DNA of 64,000 bases from Incurvaria masculella (GCA_946894095.1 OX335646.2:19276077-19340076); one strand, 5' to 3'; shown: positions 34,435 to 46,673, counted from the stretch's first letter. Made by a program: numbers and translations. The notes: a model not told the origin generated them from the letters alone.

Positions 34435-35340
34435 AACTAAAACAATACAAGCATTTATTCCTATTTACGACGATGAACATGCAACTTTTCTGTCGAATCT
34501 CGCCCCGAGATCAACAGATACATTATTAAATAGAATCTTAGATGACAGTTGGGCTTGCGAAAATGTTTTTGTAACTGAACATAACACTTAATACCACACC
34601 TATTGTCATTACATTAGTGTAATACACCTCGTAGAAAGTAGGTACTATGCCAAGACTTCTCCACTATGTTGAACTAGATATAAAACACGGACAAGGTTCA
34701 TTGTCACTTTGACCAGCTAAAACAATACATACATTTATTTCAGTTACAACGATAAATGTGCAACTTTTCTCTGATAAAATATTGTCGAATCTCGCCCCGA
34801 GATTGACAGATATATTATTGTATAGAATCATTTAAACTCAATGAATCTATCGCTACATTCAGTATACAAAATTAGGTTTGCCAAATGTTTTCCGTCACTT
34901 GACAAGCACAGTTAGTACCACACCTACTTTTATGAAATTAGTCTAACACCTTACAGAACAATGTAGGTGCCATACTAGGACCTTCCTTGTGAAAAATACA
35001 CTACATTGAACTGAATAGAAAAGACGGACAATTGTCATTGCCGTTGCTACCAGCTAAAACAACACACAAATTTACTTATTCTGTGACAAAACTTATCGAA
35101 TGTCGCCCCGAGATCGACTTATACATTATTAAATACAATCTATAAATGTATCTTTATAATCAGTATCCAACATAACAGTTGACCCGCTAAGTGTTTCTGT
35201 ACCTGAACATGACCAGCTAATATCATATTCACTGTCATGATACCAGTTCAACACACCACATGAACACTAGGTGACATGTAAGGATCCGCCCTATAATTTA
35301 CAACTACATTGAACTACCGCTTCGACCATCGCTCATTCAA
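34435..35340. repeat. Tandem array of ~280-335-bp SINE-bearing units in the leader
   Basis: Three diverged units start near 34435, 34717 and 35053 with ctaaaacaa(t/c)aca. Each contains tcgccccgagat followed by acattattaaata, and each ends in a SINE-like 3' module (taccacacctac..., then acggacaa...). A fourth tcgccccgaaatcaac occurs at 35581. Divergence between units is far greater than between the LTRs, so the array is older than this insertion. Confidence 0.75.
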
Positions 35341-38300
35341 AGCGATGTCAACAACCTGGCATAATCAACCCTACCACCTAGTAAATAGAAAGGGGACCTA
35401 CAGTTTTAATTGAGGTCGACAATAAGTCACCTCTAACTACATGCACGTTAAGAAATTCAGTAGGACCTCTGAACTTCTATTACATTCCTTAACCCTTGCA
35501 ACAAAATGGAGTAATACGAAAAGTTATTACTCTATGACTCGATTTAAAAGTAATTAATAATTTTAAGGAAAGAGATACATCTCGCCCCGAAATCAACATT
35601 AGTCTTCACGCCCCGTGAGACTTACCTACTCTTCGATTTCAAGCCAATAATTACAGTTGTATCAATATGAAATAAATCGAAATGGAATTCAATCTTATCA
35701 AATTATAAAAAGTGAGAACCATTTATGTTAATAGTTTGAATTTAAATATAATTTTAATTCGTATATTAATTATCATATATTATTATTATTGTATATTATA
35801 TGTTCTTAATATAATAAACACTACCTATCCTGGTCACTTTGGTAACAAATTGTAATGAATCCACTCTCCTACAATAATCTTTTTTCGGTCGGACTCTTAC
35901 ATAAATGGCAACGTAATCATCTGAGGATCCTACATTTCCGTAGACGTTCAGATTCAAGCTAAATCGTCAAATTATATTTCATAGAGTTTATTATTTATTT
36001 CACATGGTCATAATTAATTTAGAAAACCTTTTATCGGTAGATAATGTCATTGTAAAGATGTACATGTCAGATTTGGTTCATGAAATTTACTTTCAATGAA
36101 TCGTCATGTGCACTTATCAGATTCATTGAATTCTGAATATACAGTGTCGGACTCCAAAGCTTGTGATTTTGGATGCTCGCTTAAGGGATCCCTTAGACTC
36201 TAAAAGAGCCTCTCAATGGCCATCGACACTCACGTATATCCGACACTGATATATGTAATCGATTCAAACCGTATTGAATGGGTCCTAATTCTTATCTAAC
36301 CGATCAATGTCGTAAACTTTAGATATTGTTCAATCATTTATTTAAAATTGGAAGTTGTGGGCCCACATTAGAAAGTTATAAGTATTTCTTAATAATGATA
36401 ATACATTTATCCACGACTGTTTTGAGTGCAACAAACAACCCAGAGTAATAGGAAGTCAATTATTCGAATCGCGGTGACCTGTAACGCCTTAGTTCACCAA
36501 TAGACAAACTGACATATTGAAGGTTATTATACGTACTGATGATGAGTATTTCCGGCATATTTATATGAATGGTTAGCTTATATACTGATCATAAAATGTG
36601 TTTTAACATCAGTTCAGCCAACATAATAGATTAAGGAGAATAGGCTGCATAAACACTGTAATCAGGGCTAAATGCGCAATAATAGCAAATCAATGTAGTA
36701 ATAAAACCCATTAAATCTCTTTTAAAGGCTCAATACACAGTAAGAGAAGATAATAGATGAATTAGTCCTTATAAGACCACCTTACCAAATGCTTGCTCCA
36801 TGGCTCAATACACAGTGTCAGCAAACCATTTGGCAATATATTTTAAAACCCATTAAAACTCTTTTAAAGGCTCAATACACAGTAAGAGATGATAATAGAT
36901 CAGTCTTTATTAGACAACCTTACCAATTGCTTGTTCCATGGCTCAATACACAGTGTCAGCAACCCATTTGGCAATATATTTTAAAACCCATTAAATCTCT
37001 TTTAAAGGCTCAGTACACAGTAAGAGAAGATAATAGATTGATTAGTCTTTACTAGATTTATTATATTATATTAAAGTTGATACGGCATTTAAACAACCAC
37101 TCATAGAAATAGAACATTTACATTCGTGTAAATATTTTAATCCGACTGCAGTACATTGAGTACTGCATCCAATGCAAAAATATGTCAAAACGTTCAACGA
37201 TGACAGTAACATTATCTTGGTATAGTAATTTTATATTCATTTCCAACCAGCTCTGGAACGAGGTTCTCAGTTTAGATGGTATTCATATCACCCCTACTCA
37301 TCTCTAAAATCAAAGCACCATTCAATACTAAGCTGACCTGTAGTTAGGTCTCGAATGTTGATGAATTATATACCTAACCCATCCGTTTGTACCTTGTGTA
37401 TTACAACAACGGCTCTATTCCCAAAACCCTGAATACATACCGCATAAGATGTACACATATATATTTGAAGTCTGACCAACTTCGGTATGGCCCGGTGTTT
37501 GTAGGCTTAATAACATTAATGATAATTTGTAAACAATGGAAGTTATACTTTGTATTTATGTAAACCCTCATCGACACTAGGATAGTCAAAATATGATCTC
37601 CCCTTTTTATATTTTTATTCTGTTTTTAAAGAGAATAGGAAACTTCAACAATAGATCAAGGCAATTGCAATTTAAATAAGGTAGCACCGAAATGTAACCA
37701 AAACTCAAGAAAGCAACAATGTATTAGATGTGATTTTTCCGAGTCTAAAATCCCCTTAATTCGTCCAACATTCATACTACCTTCTTGAACGACTGTTCGC
37801 CACGTTAAACTCATAGAAATCCGTAAACATATACGGTTACTTATATCTAGCTCACGGTTAAACATTCATCACATAAATTTACTTATTTTTAACTACCTAA
37901 CTCGGATTAATCACAACATGATTATTAAGTAAAACAATAAACAATCTGATCTATAGTAAATTTAACTTATTTCAGCACTACCTTTTATAATTCGGTGTAT
38001 CGGCATCACATGGGTAGACTGATCCTATCAAAAATAATCTGGTTTCTATGTATCTTGTTTCATGCGATTCATTTGGGTATTGTAGGCAGGCTACAAAAAC
38101 ATAAATCTATGTAAATGTAAAGCAATATGCTTCCTATAACAGAAACAGTCAGTAACTGTAAATATGGTTTATTCTTCTATTCAATTAGGTGTAAACAAAC
38201 ATTCATTATGAATGTCTAAGGTGAAAATAAGTTAAATTTATCTGGATGAAAACTTAGTGCTGTACCTATTTAGGTGCAGCCAGGCCTAGGATGGTAGACG

Positions 38301-39105
38301 CACAAGCTGGTGAACCCTTCAAAGATAATAGCTTGTCCAACACCAACATGTATACACCATTACGCCTTCTTCCAAAAAGGATTGGCTGATATGATGTATT
38401 TTAAGTTATGTGCATCTTCCAATCGCAAATTTACTTATATCTAACTAATCTCTGCCTCAATTACTCCGAATGCCAAAACAAGATAACTTCCGAACCTTTC
38501 AGTCAGCGTCTACACTACATCAACCGTACCTCACAATCTTACAATTTCAAATATCAAAATAATGTATTCATATAACTTTGAAGCAAATTTAATTATTTTG
38601 AATCCATTCTAACATTAACAAATCAACATTTCAAAAGCTATGAGGTTTGGTTGACTTTTTTGGGTGGGAATACCTTAATTAACAATACTGGAAGCATTTA
38701 GACTCCACGTTGATTTTGAATTTGAAAAGATAACTAACTGCTAATGAATTCTCACAAGCTTCGTCTAGTATCATCCAGTTGATCACATGTTTCTAGTCTT
38801 AACTAATTACTTCATGAAAGTTCGAAACGAATCCAGATTAATAAAACAAGCTAAAAACCCACTCACGTCTCCCGAATGCTCGATACACAACGTCTTAAAT
38901 CTAAGGTTACGTTAATAATGCCTTGTCTATTGTTATAACCAATTAAATATAGTCACAATATAATATCCGTTAGCATTTAATCAACGAAACAAATGCTTCC
39001 TTTCAATGTTAAACTTTGGCCAAACCTTAAATAAATGGTTTAATTCAATAACTTCCAATTAAATAGTGCTTTGATTTAGAAAGAAATAATAAAGAGTAAT
39101 AATCT

Positions 39106-39112
39106 ACTCACG
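39106..39112 (-). promoter_or_regulatory. Consensus splice donor downstream of the LTR promoter
   Basis: On the minus strand gcattac|GTGAGTAG: GTGAGT occupies 39111-39106, about 124 nt downstream of the predicted start. It matches the donor consensus exactly. The copy in the other LTR is at 24517-24512. Confidence 0.5.
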
Positions 39113-39202
39113 TAATGCTGGCACAGTCTCACACTCGCGATAATAATGAAGGCTGCACGGACTGCGGCGGCGGCACGGACGTGGCGGCTGCACTGGAAGG
39201 AG

Positions 39203-39265
39203 ACGTCTTGCGCAGGCGGCTACCGAGGCACGAATGCTCGTTGCGCGTCGCCGCGTAAGGGTATA
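39203..39265 (-). promoter_or_regulatory. Core promoter of the giant element (TATA, initiator, DPE)
   Basis: Minus strand: a TATA-like TTTATAC with its TATA at 39265-39262 is 30 nt before an initiator-like gcATTCG (A+1 at 39235). The downstream promoter element AGACGT starts exactly at +28 (39208-39203). It sits in a GC-rich island (39129-39314) inside an AT-rich LTR. The spacing of all three elements matches insect RNA polymerase II core promoters and agrees with the direction of gag-pol. Confidence 0.6.
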
Positions 39266-39584
39266 AACAAACAACGCAAATACCTACGCAGGAGCGTTGA
39301 CGTAAACAAAGCATCTATGTTGACCTATGCATGTATTAACAACTAATGTAGCGTTATCGCCATAATCACCAAAACATTATTATTTCTGTGGAGTTCAATA
39401 TCTCTAATAACTTTTATGAAATGCTTTAGAATAATTTATGTTTTATTGTTTACTGGGTAAGGCAATATCGAAAGCATTAAAGATGTATTTATTTCAATAC
39501 AAACTAGTTTCTGTATTCGAAAGATATTATCTCTTCTGCTGTAAATGATTGAATATTTATTTTGAATAGGTTGGTCCCATTACA

Positions 39585-42143
39585 ACGCCTTCGTTAAATG
39601 ATGTTGTGTTCCAAAACTGGTTCGCTTGCTGTTTCGAGCTTGACTTGTAGTTTTTTTTATAGATTTTTGCGTCAATTTATCGTTACTTCAATGTTGATTC
39701 TTCACATCACGTTAGTCCACAATATTTTCTTTAATCGAAGAGGGACAAATAGTGGTCTCGTTCAAACTTATGGCGTAAGCAAGAACCAGCGCAAGCAAGA
39801 ACACCTACTCCCATGATATTAGCCCAACACACCGCATGAGAACTAGGTTCCAGGCCAGGACCTTCCTTCCACAACCACATTGGACAGGATAGAAAAGACG
39901 GACAATTTTCATTTGCTCATCACGAATACTAGTAACATTATTAGACAGGATGTACGAGGTTGTGCGCATCAACTTTTGAAGATGTACCTGTGGCCTCGCC
40001 CTCTGATTCTCACGTTATCTGAGCTTGTTATTTTTCCATTCACTTGATGCGCCCTTGTGTCGCGGGTCCTGAGTCGTGAAGAGCAATGATGTTGTGGCAC
40101 TTGTTAATAAATTTGACAAACAAACAATGATTGTAAATTCCACTATAATTTACTGACAAGCATCCAAAATATTTTAATCTTCTTCAGTATTTAATTATGA
40201 GTGCATAAACGATTTATTGCGAAAGTTGTAGTAATTTATTAAATATTCTGGACAGATGATCGTGTTCCGTAGGACTGTTGCCCTATTTTTGCAGCAGAAA
40301 TGCAAAAAAAAAACAAAAATGCACAACCATCACTCTCAATTGGTAAATTGTTTGGAAAAACCCCATAATAATAGTGAAAAGTTTTGTATGCTCAAGACAG
40401 ATTTAAAAGTAGTATAGGATTTACAAGTCAACTTCAAAACAAAGTTCAAAACAATAAAATATTTTCGTAGATTTATTACAGTATCACAGTAGGTTTATCG
40501 GTTGGTGTATCGGTTGCACTGATGTTCTTTGCTAAGCATATGTTTTATGAGAAATTAAGACGGTTTAAAAAAATCTTCTCAACGTTTCCATTCTGGTATT
40601 TTAGCAAATCTTTCAATGGCAGATAACTTACGAATTTAAAATATTTACAGCTGAAAATAGTTCCTTAATTAAAGATTGCGAAGTGAATCAAATGGACAAA
40701 CTACGCAATAATTGAATGAGAACATTATCACCTGAAAGAAGATATATTATTCAAGTCAAACGGAAGGTATCCTTCCCTCTTAGACGGTTGGAAGTAGATC
40801 GAAAAATCTAAATCAAAATGTATTTATTAAAAAATATAAATATGCATGCTTTACATTCATAGACCCCTGCACTAGATAAATTCTGTCTTGCAGAGGTCAT
40901 TTTCACTTTAAATTTTTTTTTTAATTCCTTTGCGCTTTCGAAAAAAACAAACAATATGAGCTAAAGCTACTTAAAAATAATTAAATTAAAAACAAATCAA
41001 ATAAAATTAAATGGTTCGATGAAAGTTATTTGAAGCCGTAATGAAACCGTTTGCGTGGGGAGGTGCTGGCACCGAATTCCTTCGGAATGGCCATCCATGT
41101 TTCATAAAAAATAGTTGTAGAATAACTATCGCATTACTAATTAAACTAAGTATTTTCCCATCAGTAACAATTTTTTTTAAATTGTTTTTGGCTAATTTAA
41201 AAATATTAAAATCATCAACAGTAAATCACAATGCTCTCAAAACTCCATATATGTCGTAATAATATTTCAATGCAAACAAAACATCTCCAATGTATTCCAA
41301 CAGCTGGGATAGATTTTCTCGTCAAATATTTCATAACTCCAGGATTATACATTGACGGATTAATATTAATAATTTGTCGGAATGAAATATGGCTTTAATC
41401 CGAATTGGAAAGTTGTACACGTGACGCGCGTCGACGCCATTCTGCCGATACCAGCGCCAACTGTCGGCGGCTGCGGCGGCTCCACAACTAGCAAATTTAC
41501 GAGCTACCCGCGGCCTTGGAGGGGCAGGGTGGGAGTGGCGGGGAGTAGCGGTGGTGAACCGACGCGACTTGAGTCGTAACATTCAAGAAATGTATTGCAA
41601 TAACGCAAATCGTTTGGGGGAAACTCCTTGAACTGTTTTATTTGTTCTCCAACCATTTCGGACCGCCCAAAATAATTTGTATGTATTTTTTCCTGACAAA
41701 TTCTTTGAGTATTTATACCCAGCCCAAAAGGCTAAACCCTGTTTTTCACCATGTGCTGATTTATTTCAATGGACACTTTAATGGCCTTTATTACTAAAGT
41801 GCTGATTATCTTGTACTTGTGCCGATTGCAAGATGGCAAGAAAGGCCCTTAATATGTGGCGATTAAGCTAATCAGCAGTAGGTGAAAAAGGCCCTAATTA
41901 TTGAGAGCATCTTATAGCAAAATTGTATGACGCTATGAAATTTTACTGTCATCATATTAGCCCAACGATCCGTATGGGACCTAGGAATAATGCTAGGAGC
42001 TTACAGCTACATTGAACTGCATGGGAAAATACGAACAATTTTCATTGCCGCTTCAACCATCCTTTATTTAATGCATAATAATGTGCTGTTTGGGTCCCGG
42101 CTCGTAGAAATAATACAATTGGGTCCAGTACATTTATTCCCGT
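39585..42143. other. No gene; scattered SINE scraps
   Basis: SINE 3'-module remnants are visible at 39800-39915 (gatattagcccaacacaccg; minus), 41064-41102 (gaattccttcggaatgg; plus) and 41944-42073 (minus). 41400-41580 is GC-rich with a 65-codon frame but no recognised protein. Otherwise AT-rich and featureless. Confidence 0.5.
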
Positions 42144-42298
42144 GCAATTAGCAAGAGCCTCAAAAAGCTGGGAGTCCTCAACAGGATGCGTTAGTATTTC
42201 ACTCTTGACCGAAAATGGCTCCTTTACAAGGCGCAGATAAGGTCGTGTGTGGACTATTGTTTGCTTTTGTGGGACGGCTCAGCTAATCACCTGCTTGG
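42144..42298 (+). pseudogene. jockey/CR1-type LINE, segment before the mag-like insertion
   Basis: The frame from 42144 reads through LKKLGVLNRMR, a stop, then YFTLDRKWLLYKAQIRS and CVDYCLLLWDGSANHLL, the conserved region after the RT palm of jockey/CR1 LINEs. The frame continues after the inserted element at 46744. Confidence 0.7.
42294..42298. repeat. Target-site duplication of the mag-like element (left)
   Basis: CTTGG, repeated exactly at 46744-46748 after the 3' LTR. Confidence 0.9.
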
Positions 42299-42357
42299 TG
42301 TTGTATAAGTTATGTCAAATACCCTGAATGACAGTTCAATAAATGAATCACACAACA
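42299..42357 (+). repeat. 5' LTR, 59 bp
   Basis: TGTTGTATAAG...ACACAACA, identical base for base to 46685-46743. It contains a polyadenylation hexamer AATAAA at 42338-42343. Confidence 0.95.
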
Positions 42358-42368
42358 TGGTGTCAGAA
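42358..42368 (+). promoter_or_regulatory. Primer-binding site, tRNA-Leu type
   Basis: TGGTGTCAGAA directly follows the LTR and is complementary to the 3' end of animal tRNA-Leu of the ...TTCTGACA-CCA type. Confidence 0.7.
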
Positions 42369-42440
42369 TTTTTTCTCAAATGAAAATTTGTGAAGATTTG
42401 TGTATTTTGGGCGCATGAGATGAGCTAAAATATAAAAAAA

Positions 42441-45400
42441 ATGTTGGCAGAAGACCAAGATACGCGTGGGGAAACGCAGGTTTCTGCGAAACAAAATTGT
42501 AGCAAGAGAGTGTTGGAGCCTCTTAAGATAAACGGAAATTTGTCAATGAATTGGAAAAACTGGATCATGAGGTTCAAGATCTACCTTCGAGCTAATGAAT
42601 TACAAGATGTGAATGCTCAAAGGAAAGTGGCATTATTTTTGCACTACATAGGAAATGACGGGATACAAATTTTCCAGTCACTAAACCTTGATGTAGATAC
42701 TGTAAAGTATGAAGACTTGGTGAACAAGTTCGAGCATCACTGCACGCCGGTAACGAATATCACTTTTGAGAGGTATAAGTTTCTTTCTAAACGCCAAGAA
42801 GACCATGAGTCCACAGATGATTTCGTGACTGAAATAAAAAACTTAAGCTTGTCGTGTGAATTGGCACAGTTGCGAGAAGAATTGGTACGGGATGTTTTCA
42901 TTGTTGGTCTCAACTCACATAATGACTACATACGCGAAAAGCTGTTGCAAGAGGAGAATTTAACATTGGAAAAAGCTTTAAAGATTTCAAGAAGTCTGGA
43001 ATTATCAAAAATACAAAACTTATCTGTGAGCAAGAATAAAGAAAACTCTACGGAGAAAATTTACAAAGTTAAATCAATGGAATCACCTATCAATACAAGT
43101 ACGGTTATGAGTCAAAAGGATACCCAGGCTAAGTATTATACTCCAAAATCAAATGAAAAACAGTCGAGAATGACTTGTCGGAAATGTGGCAGAGGACACC
43201 CGCCTTTTAAATGCCCTGCCTTTGGAACAACGTGCTTCAAGTGCCAGAAAAAAAATCACTTTGCAGCTATGTGCGTGAGAGAGTCAATTCGGCTGCTTGA
43301 TTCTGCAGAGATGGAAGATAGGAAGCTTTTTATTGAGTCAGTATACCATCCTCCAAAAAAAACTAGAGTAGAAAAACATGTTGTTAAGTCTCTTTATCGT
43401 AACAGTACAAATAAAATGTGGACGGTAGATTTTGTAACTAACAATAAAACTGTTAAATGCCAACTCGATACTGGAGCCATGGTTAATGTTATGTCAGAAA
43501 GCACTCTAAAATACCTTAATATACCTAAGGTTGTAATCAATAACAAAATGTTAAAGCTAATTGATTTTTCAGGTAAAGGAATACCGATTCTGGGTGTCTG
43601 TAGTTTCAAAGGAGAACTTAATAAGAAACCAGTTGAAGTCGAGTTCGTGATTACAGGTATCGCTTGTCAAACGGTTCTAGGACTCCCAACATGTGAAGAA
43701 CAAAACCTGGTGAAAGTAGTAAAAAGTGTAAATAGTTCTGATTTATTAAATCAGTTCAAAGATGTCTTCAGTGGTTTGGGATGTTTACCAGGTGCATATC
43801 ATATTAGTACAAAACCAAACTCGGAACCGAAAATCGATGCACCAAGAAAAGTTCCTCTAAAATTAATGGATAGGTATAAAATAGAACTAGAAAGAATGGA
43901 ATCAAAAGATGTCGTTGAAAAAGTATCTGAGCCGAGTGAATGGGTTTCCTCTATCGTATTAGTTGAAAAAAAAGATGGTTCTCTCAGAGTATGTCTGGAT
44001 CCACGGCAGTTAAATAAAGCTATCCAGAGATGTCATTTTCCATTACCAACCATAGATGAAATGAGACACAAATTAGACGGTGCAAAATATTTTTCAACTC
44101 TTGACGCTCAATCTGGTTTTTGGATGATTAAGCTAGATGACCAAAGTTCCCGCTTGTGCACATTTGGGACGCCATTTGGCAGATATCGGTTCAAACGTCT
44201 TCCGTTTGGCGTTTCTTGCGCGCCTGAAATATTTCATAAAAGTATGATTGACATTTTTGGTGAAATTCCTGGGGTTTTAGTTTATCTAGATGATATACTC
44301 GTGTTTGCTGATACAATTGAAAATCATAATAAAATACTACAGGAAGTTTTAGAACGGTCCAGAAAAATGAATGTAAAATTTAACGAAGCGAAGTGTAAAT
44401 TTCTTTTGACTGAAATAAAATATTTGGGTCATCTTTTCAACGCAGAGGGAATGTCGATAGATTCTTCTAAAATTAAAGCAATTTCAGACTTACCAGTTCC
44501 AAAAGATGTCACGGAACTTAAGAGATTTCTAGGAATGATTACATATTTGGGTGAATACATAGAACAATTATCTGAAAAGACAAAAAACATGAGAACTCTT
44601 TTAAAGAATGATGTGGTGTGGCATTGGTCGCATGAACATGATAATGAATTCTTAAAACTAAAAAAAATAATAACAAATGCACCAGTTTTGACGTACTTTA
44701 ACCCGAATATCCCTATAACATTATCGGTTGATAGCTCTAAGTCAGCAGTAGGTGCATCTATCTTACATAATAAAAATCCTATAGCATTTGCTTCAAAATC
44801 ACTCACACAAACGCAATGTCGATATGCTCAAATAGAAAAAGAGTTATATGCGATAGTATATGGTTGCACAAAATTTCATCAATACGTATACGGACAGAAG
44901 ACCATGGTAGAGACAGACCACAAACCTCTGGTGACGTTATTCAAAAAGCCTTTAGCAGAAGTTCCTACACGGTTACAAAGAATGATGATGGTCCTTCAGG
45001 CTTACGATTTAGATGTATTTTATACACCGGGTAAAAATCTTTTTGTAGCGGACACACTGTCTAGGGCTCCGGTAGATACAGCTGAGGAATGTGAACCAGT
45101 AATTACTGATGAGGTGTTAAGAATACATGCTAACCTGTTAGTTTCAAATTTAGCTGTGTCCTCTGAGAAACTAGAACGACTGCAGCTCTTGACCAAATCG
45201 GATGATACATTACAAGCTGTAATAAAACACTACTATGAGGGTTGGCCGATATCGAAAAATAAAGTAAGTGACATGGCGAAGCCATATTATAACATCAGTC
45301 ATGATTTACATGTGGTAGATGGGTTGCTATTCAAGGGAAACTGCATAGTTGTGCCAACGATATTAAGATCAGAAATGTTAGACATAATACACGAAGGGCA

Positions 45401-45833
45401 CTTTGGAATAGAACGATGTCAAAACCAAGCTAGAAATGTGTTATATTGGCCTAATATGTCAGTTGATATTAAAAATAGGGTAGAAAGTTGTGCAACATGT
45501 ATTAAGTATAGAAATGCGAATCCTAGTGAACCTCTAATGCCCCATCCACCAGCTGAATACCCCTGGCAAAAAGTAGCTGTAGACTTTCTAGAATATAAGA
45601 AAAATATGTACCTTTTAGTTACGGATTACTTTTCAAAATATTTTGAGATATCCCCGATGTCGTCGGGTTATACGGCTCAAAAAGTTATAATATCACTTAA
45701 ATCTATTTTTGCGCGACATGGCATACCGCAGATAATGGTAGCTGATAATGGACCGCCATTTAACTCCACAGAATTTCGAAACTTCTTATCAAAATGGGAC
45801 ATAACACCTACATTTATTAGCCCGCGACATTAA
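42441..45833 (+). pseudogene. gag-pol of the mag-like element, cut by a stop in integrase
   Basis: 1130 codons. Gag occupies about residues 1-245, with WKNWIMRFKIYL and the FEHHCTPVTNITFERYKF capsid region. Two zinc knuckles follow, starting at Cys246 (C-x2-C-x3-H-x4-C) and about 264-277 (C-x2-C-x4-H-x4-C). Protease has LDTGA with Asp343. RT includes LVEKKDGSLRVCLDPRQLNK and YLDD at 615-618. RNase H has Asp764 (VDSSKSA) and TDHKPL. Integrase has His984, His987, Cys1017, Cys1020, then Asp1048 and Asp1102. A TAA stop at 45831-45833 ends the frame before the third catalytic residue. The original frame continues past the stop, where the expected Glu codon at 45852 keeps a 35-residue gap. Fused gag-pol is usual in the mag lineage. 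Confidence 0.9.
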
Positions 45834-46528
45834 AAATCAAACGGTCTTGTAGAACGAACCGTTGATATTATAAAGAAAATTTTTCATAAATCTGACGAAA
45901 CGGGAACCGATCCGTATTTAGGATTACTGCAGTACAGAAACGGGGTTCAGGCGACAGTTTTTCGCCGGCTCAGTTATTGATGTCCAGAAATTTAAGAACG
46001 GTCTTACCAGTTAGTGAGGAAAGTTTAAAATCGAAATTAATTGACTATAAAAAGTATAAAAGCAACATAGAATCCAAAAATGCAAAGATGTGTTACTACC
46101 ACGATCGAAGAGTAAAAGAGTTGCCAGAAATAAAACACAATAGTAAGGTATTTTTTAGGAAAACACCAAGAGATAGATGGACCCCGGGTACAGTTGTTGA
46201 AAAATGTTCTCAACCAAGAAGTTATATAGTGAGAAATGAAGAGGGTGTACATTACCGAAGAAATAGACAGCATATATTAGTTCCAGCTCCGTCTAAGAAG
46301 AATAGTGAGGTAGAAGAGGAAGAAATAGTAGAAAGCGGTAATTCGATAGAACACGATAGTTCGATCTCTGATAACGCATCAGGACTCTCCCATCCCTCAC
46401 CACTAAAAACATTTGAACCTGGAGCCGTTCCTAATCCACCTGACAATAGAAACCTGAGTCCAGGAGTGACATGTTATACTCGTTCTGGTAGAGCTGTACG
46501 ACCACCCAGCCGGTTAACCTTTCCTTGA
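45834..46528 (+). pseudogene. Integrase C-terminal part of the mag-like element, frameshifted
   Basis: After the stop the old frame (frame of 42441) carries the NGLVERTVDIIKKIF segment with the catalytic Glu. Between about 45940 and 45957 it shifts by one base, and the frame holding FSPAQLLMSRNLRTVLPV takes over to the TGA at 46528. The remaining residues show YKSNIESKNAKMCYYHDRR, a basic linker, the SH3-like PGTVVEKC...YIVRNE segment and a Glu/Ser-rich tail ending TRSGRAVRPPSRL, all typical of Ty3/Gypsy integrase C-termini. There is no separate ATG-led gene here. Confidence 0.85.
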
Positions 46529-46673
46529 AGTACAGTTCAAATCATTATTTTGTTAAATTCATGTTATCATTTAGTCATAAGTGTTGGTGTTAAACTATTA
46601 ATGTATGTTTTCTGTTAAAGTATAGGAGTAGAAGTATGCTCATTTTAATTGTATTTAAATTAAGTCTTTTCAT

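Larger units (their letters stand above)
32026..35850 (-). other. 3.8-kb non-coding leader of the giant Gypsy element
   Basis: The sequence between gag and the 5' LTR. It contains a decayed LINE on the opposite strand (33075-33985), a 27-bp minisatellite (34069-34149) and a tandem array of SINE-containing units (34435-35340). No canonical TGG primer-binding site directly follows the LTR on the minus strand; the first bases read atttgttaccaaagtgacca. So the priming tRNA is not identified. Confidence 0.7.
21275..39584 (-). mobile_element. Giant-LTR Ty3/Gypsy retrotransposon (18.3 kb)
   Basis: Two direct repeats of 3716 and 3734 bp, both bounded by TGTAATG...CATTACA, enclose a 10,860-bp internal region. 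The 4-bp ACGC precedes the left repeat and follows the right one, a target-site duplication. Inside, on the minus strand, are gag (30985-32025) and pol (27518-30958) in the order protease, RT, RNase H, integrase, which is the Ty3/Gypsy order. So the right repeat is the 5' LTR and the left the 3' LTR. About 3.8 kb of non-coding leader precedes gag, and a nested LINE lies between pol and the 3' LTR. No env-like ORF is present. The LTRs differ by one 18-bp indel and very few substitutions where compared, implying recent insertion. Confidence 0.9.
35851..39584 (-). repeat. 5' LTR of the giant Gypsy element (right copy)
   Basis: The partner of 21275-24990, with the same TGTAATG / CATTACA termini, followed by the ACGC target duplication (39585-39588). 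It has an 18-bp insertion (gactccacgttgattt region, 38700-38717) relative to the left copy. Taking the initiator at 39235, U3 is about 350 bp and R plus U5 about 3.4 kb. The 140-bp tandem array is at 36704-37056. Confidence 0.92.

Noticed and set aside
43394..46446. Minus-strand ORFs within the mag-like element
   Set aside because: Antisense shadows of the gag-pol frame.
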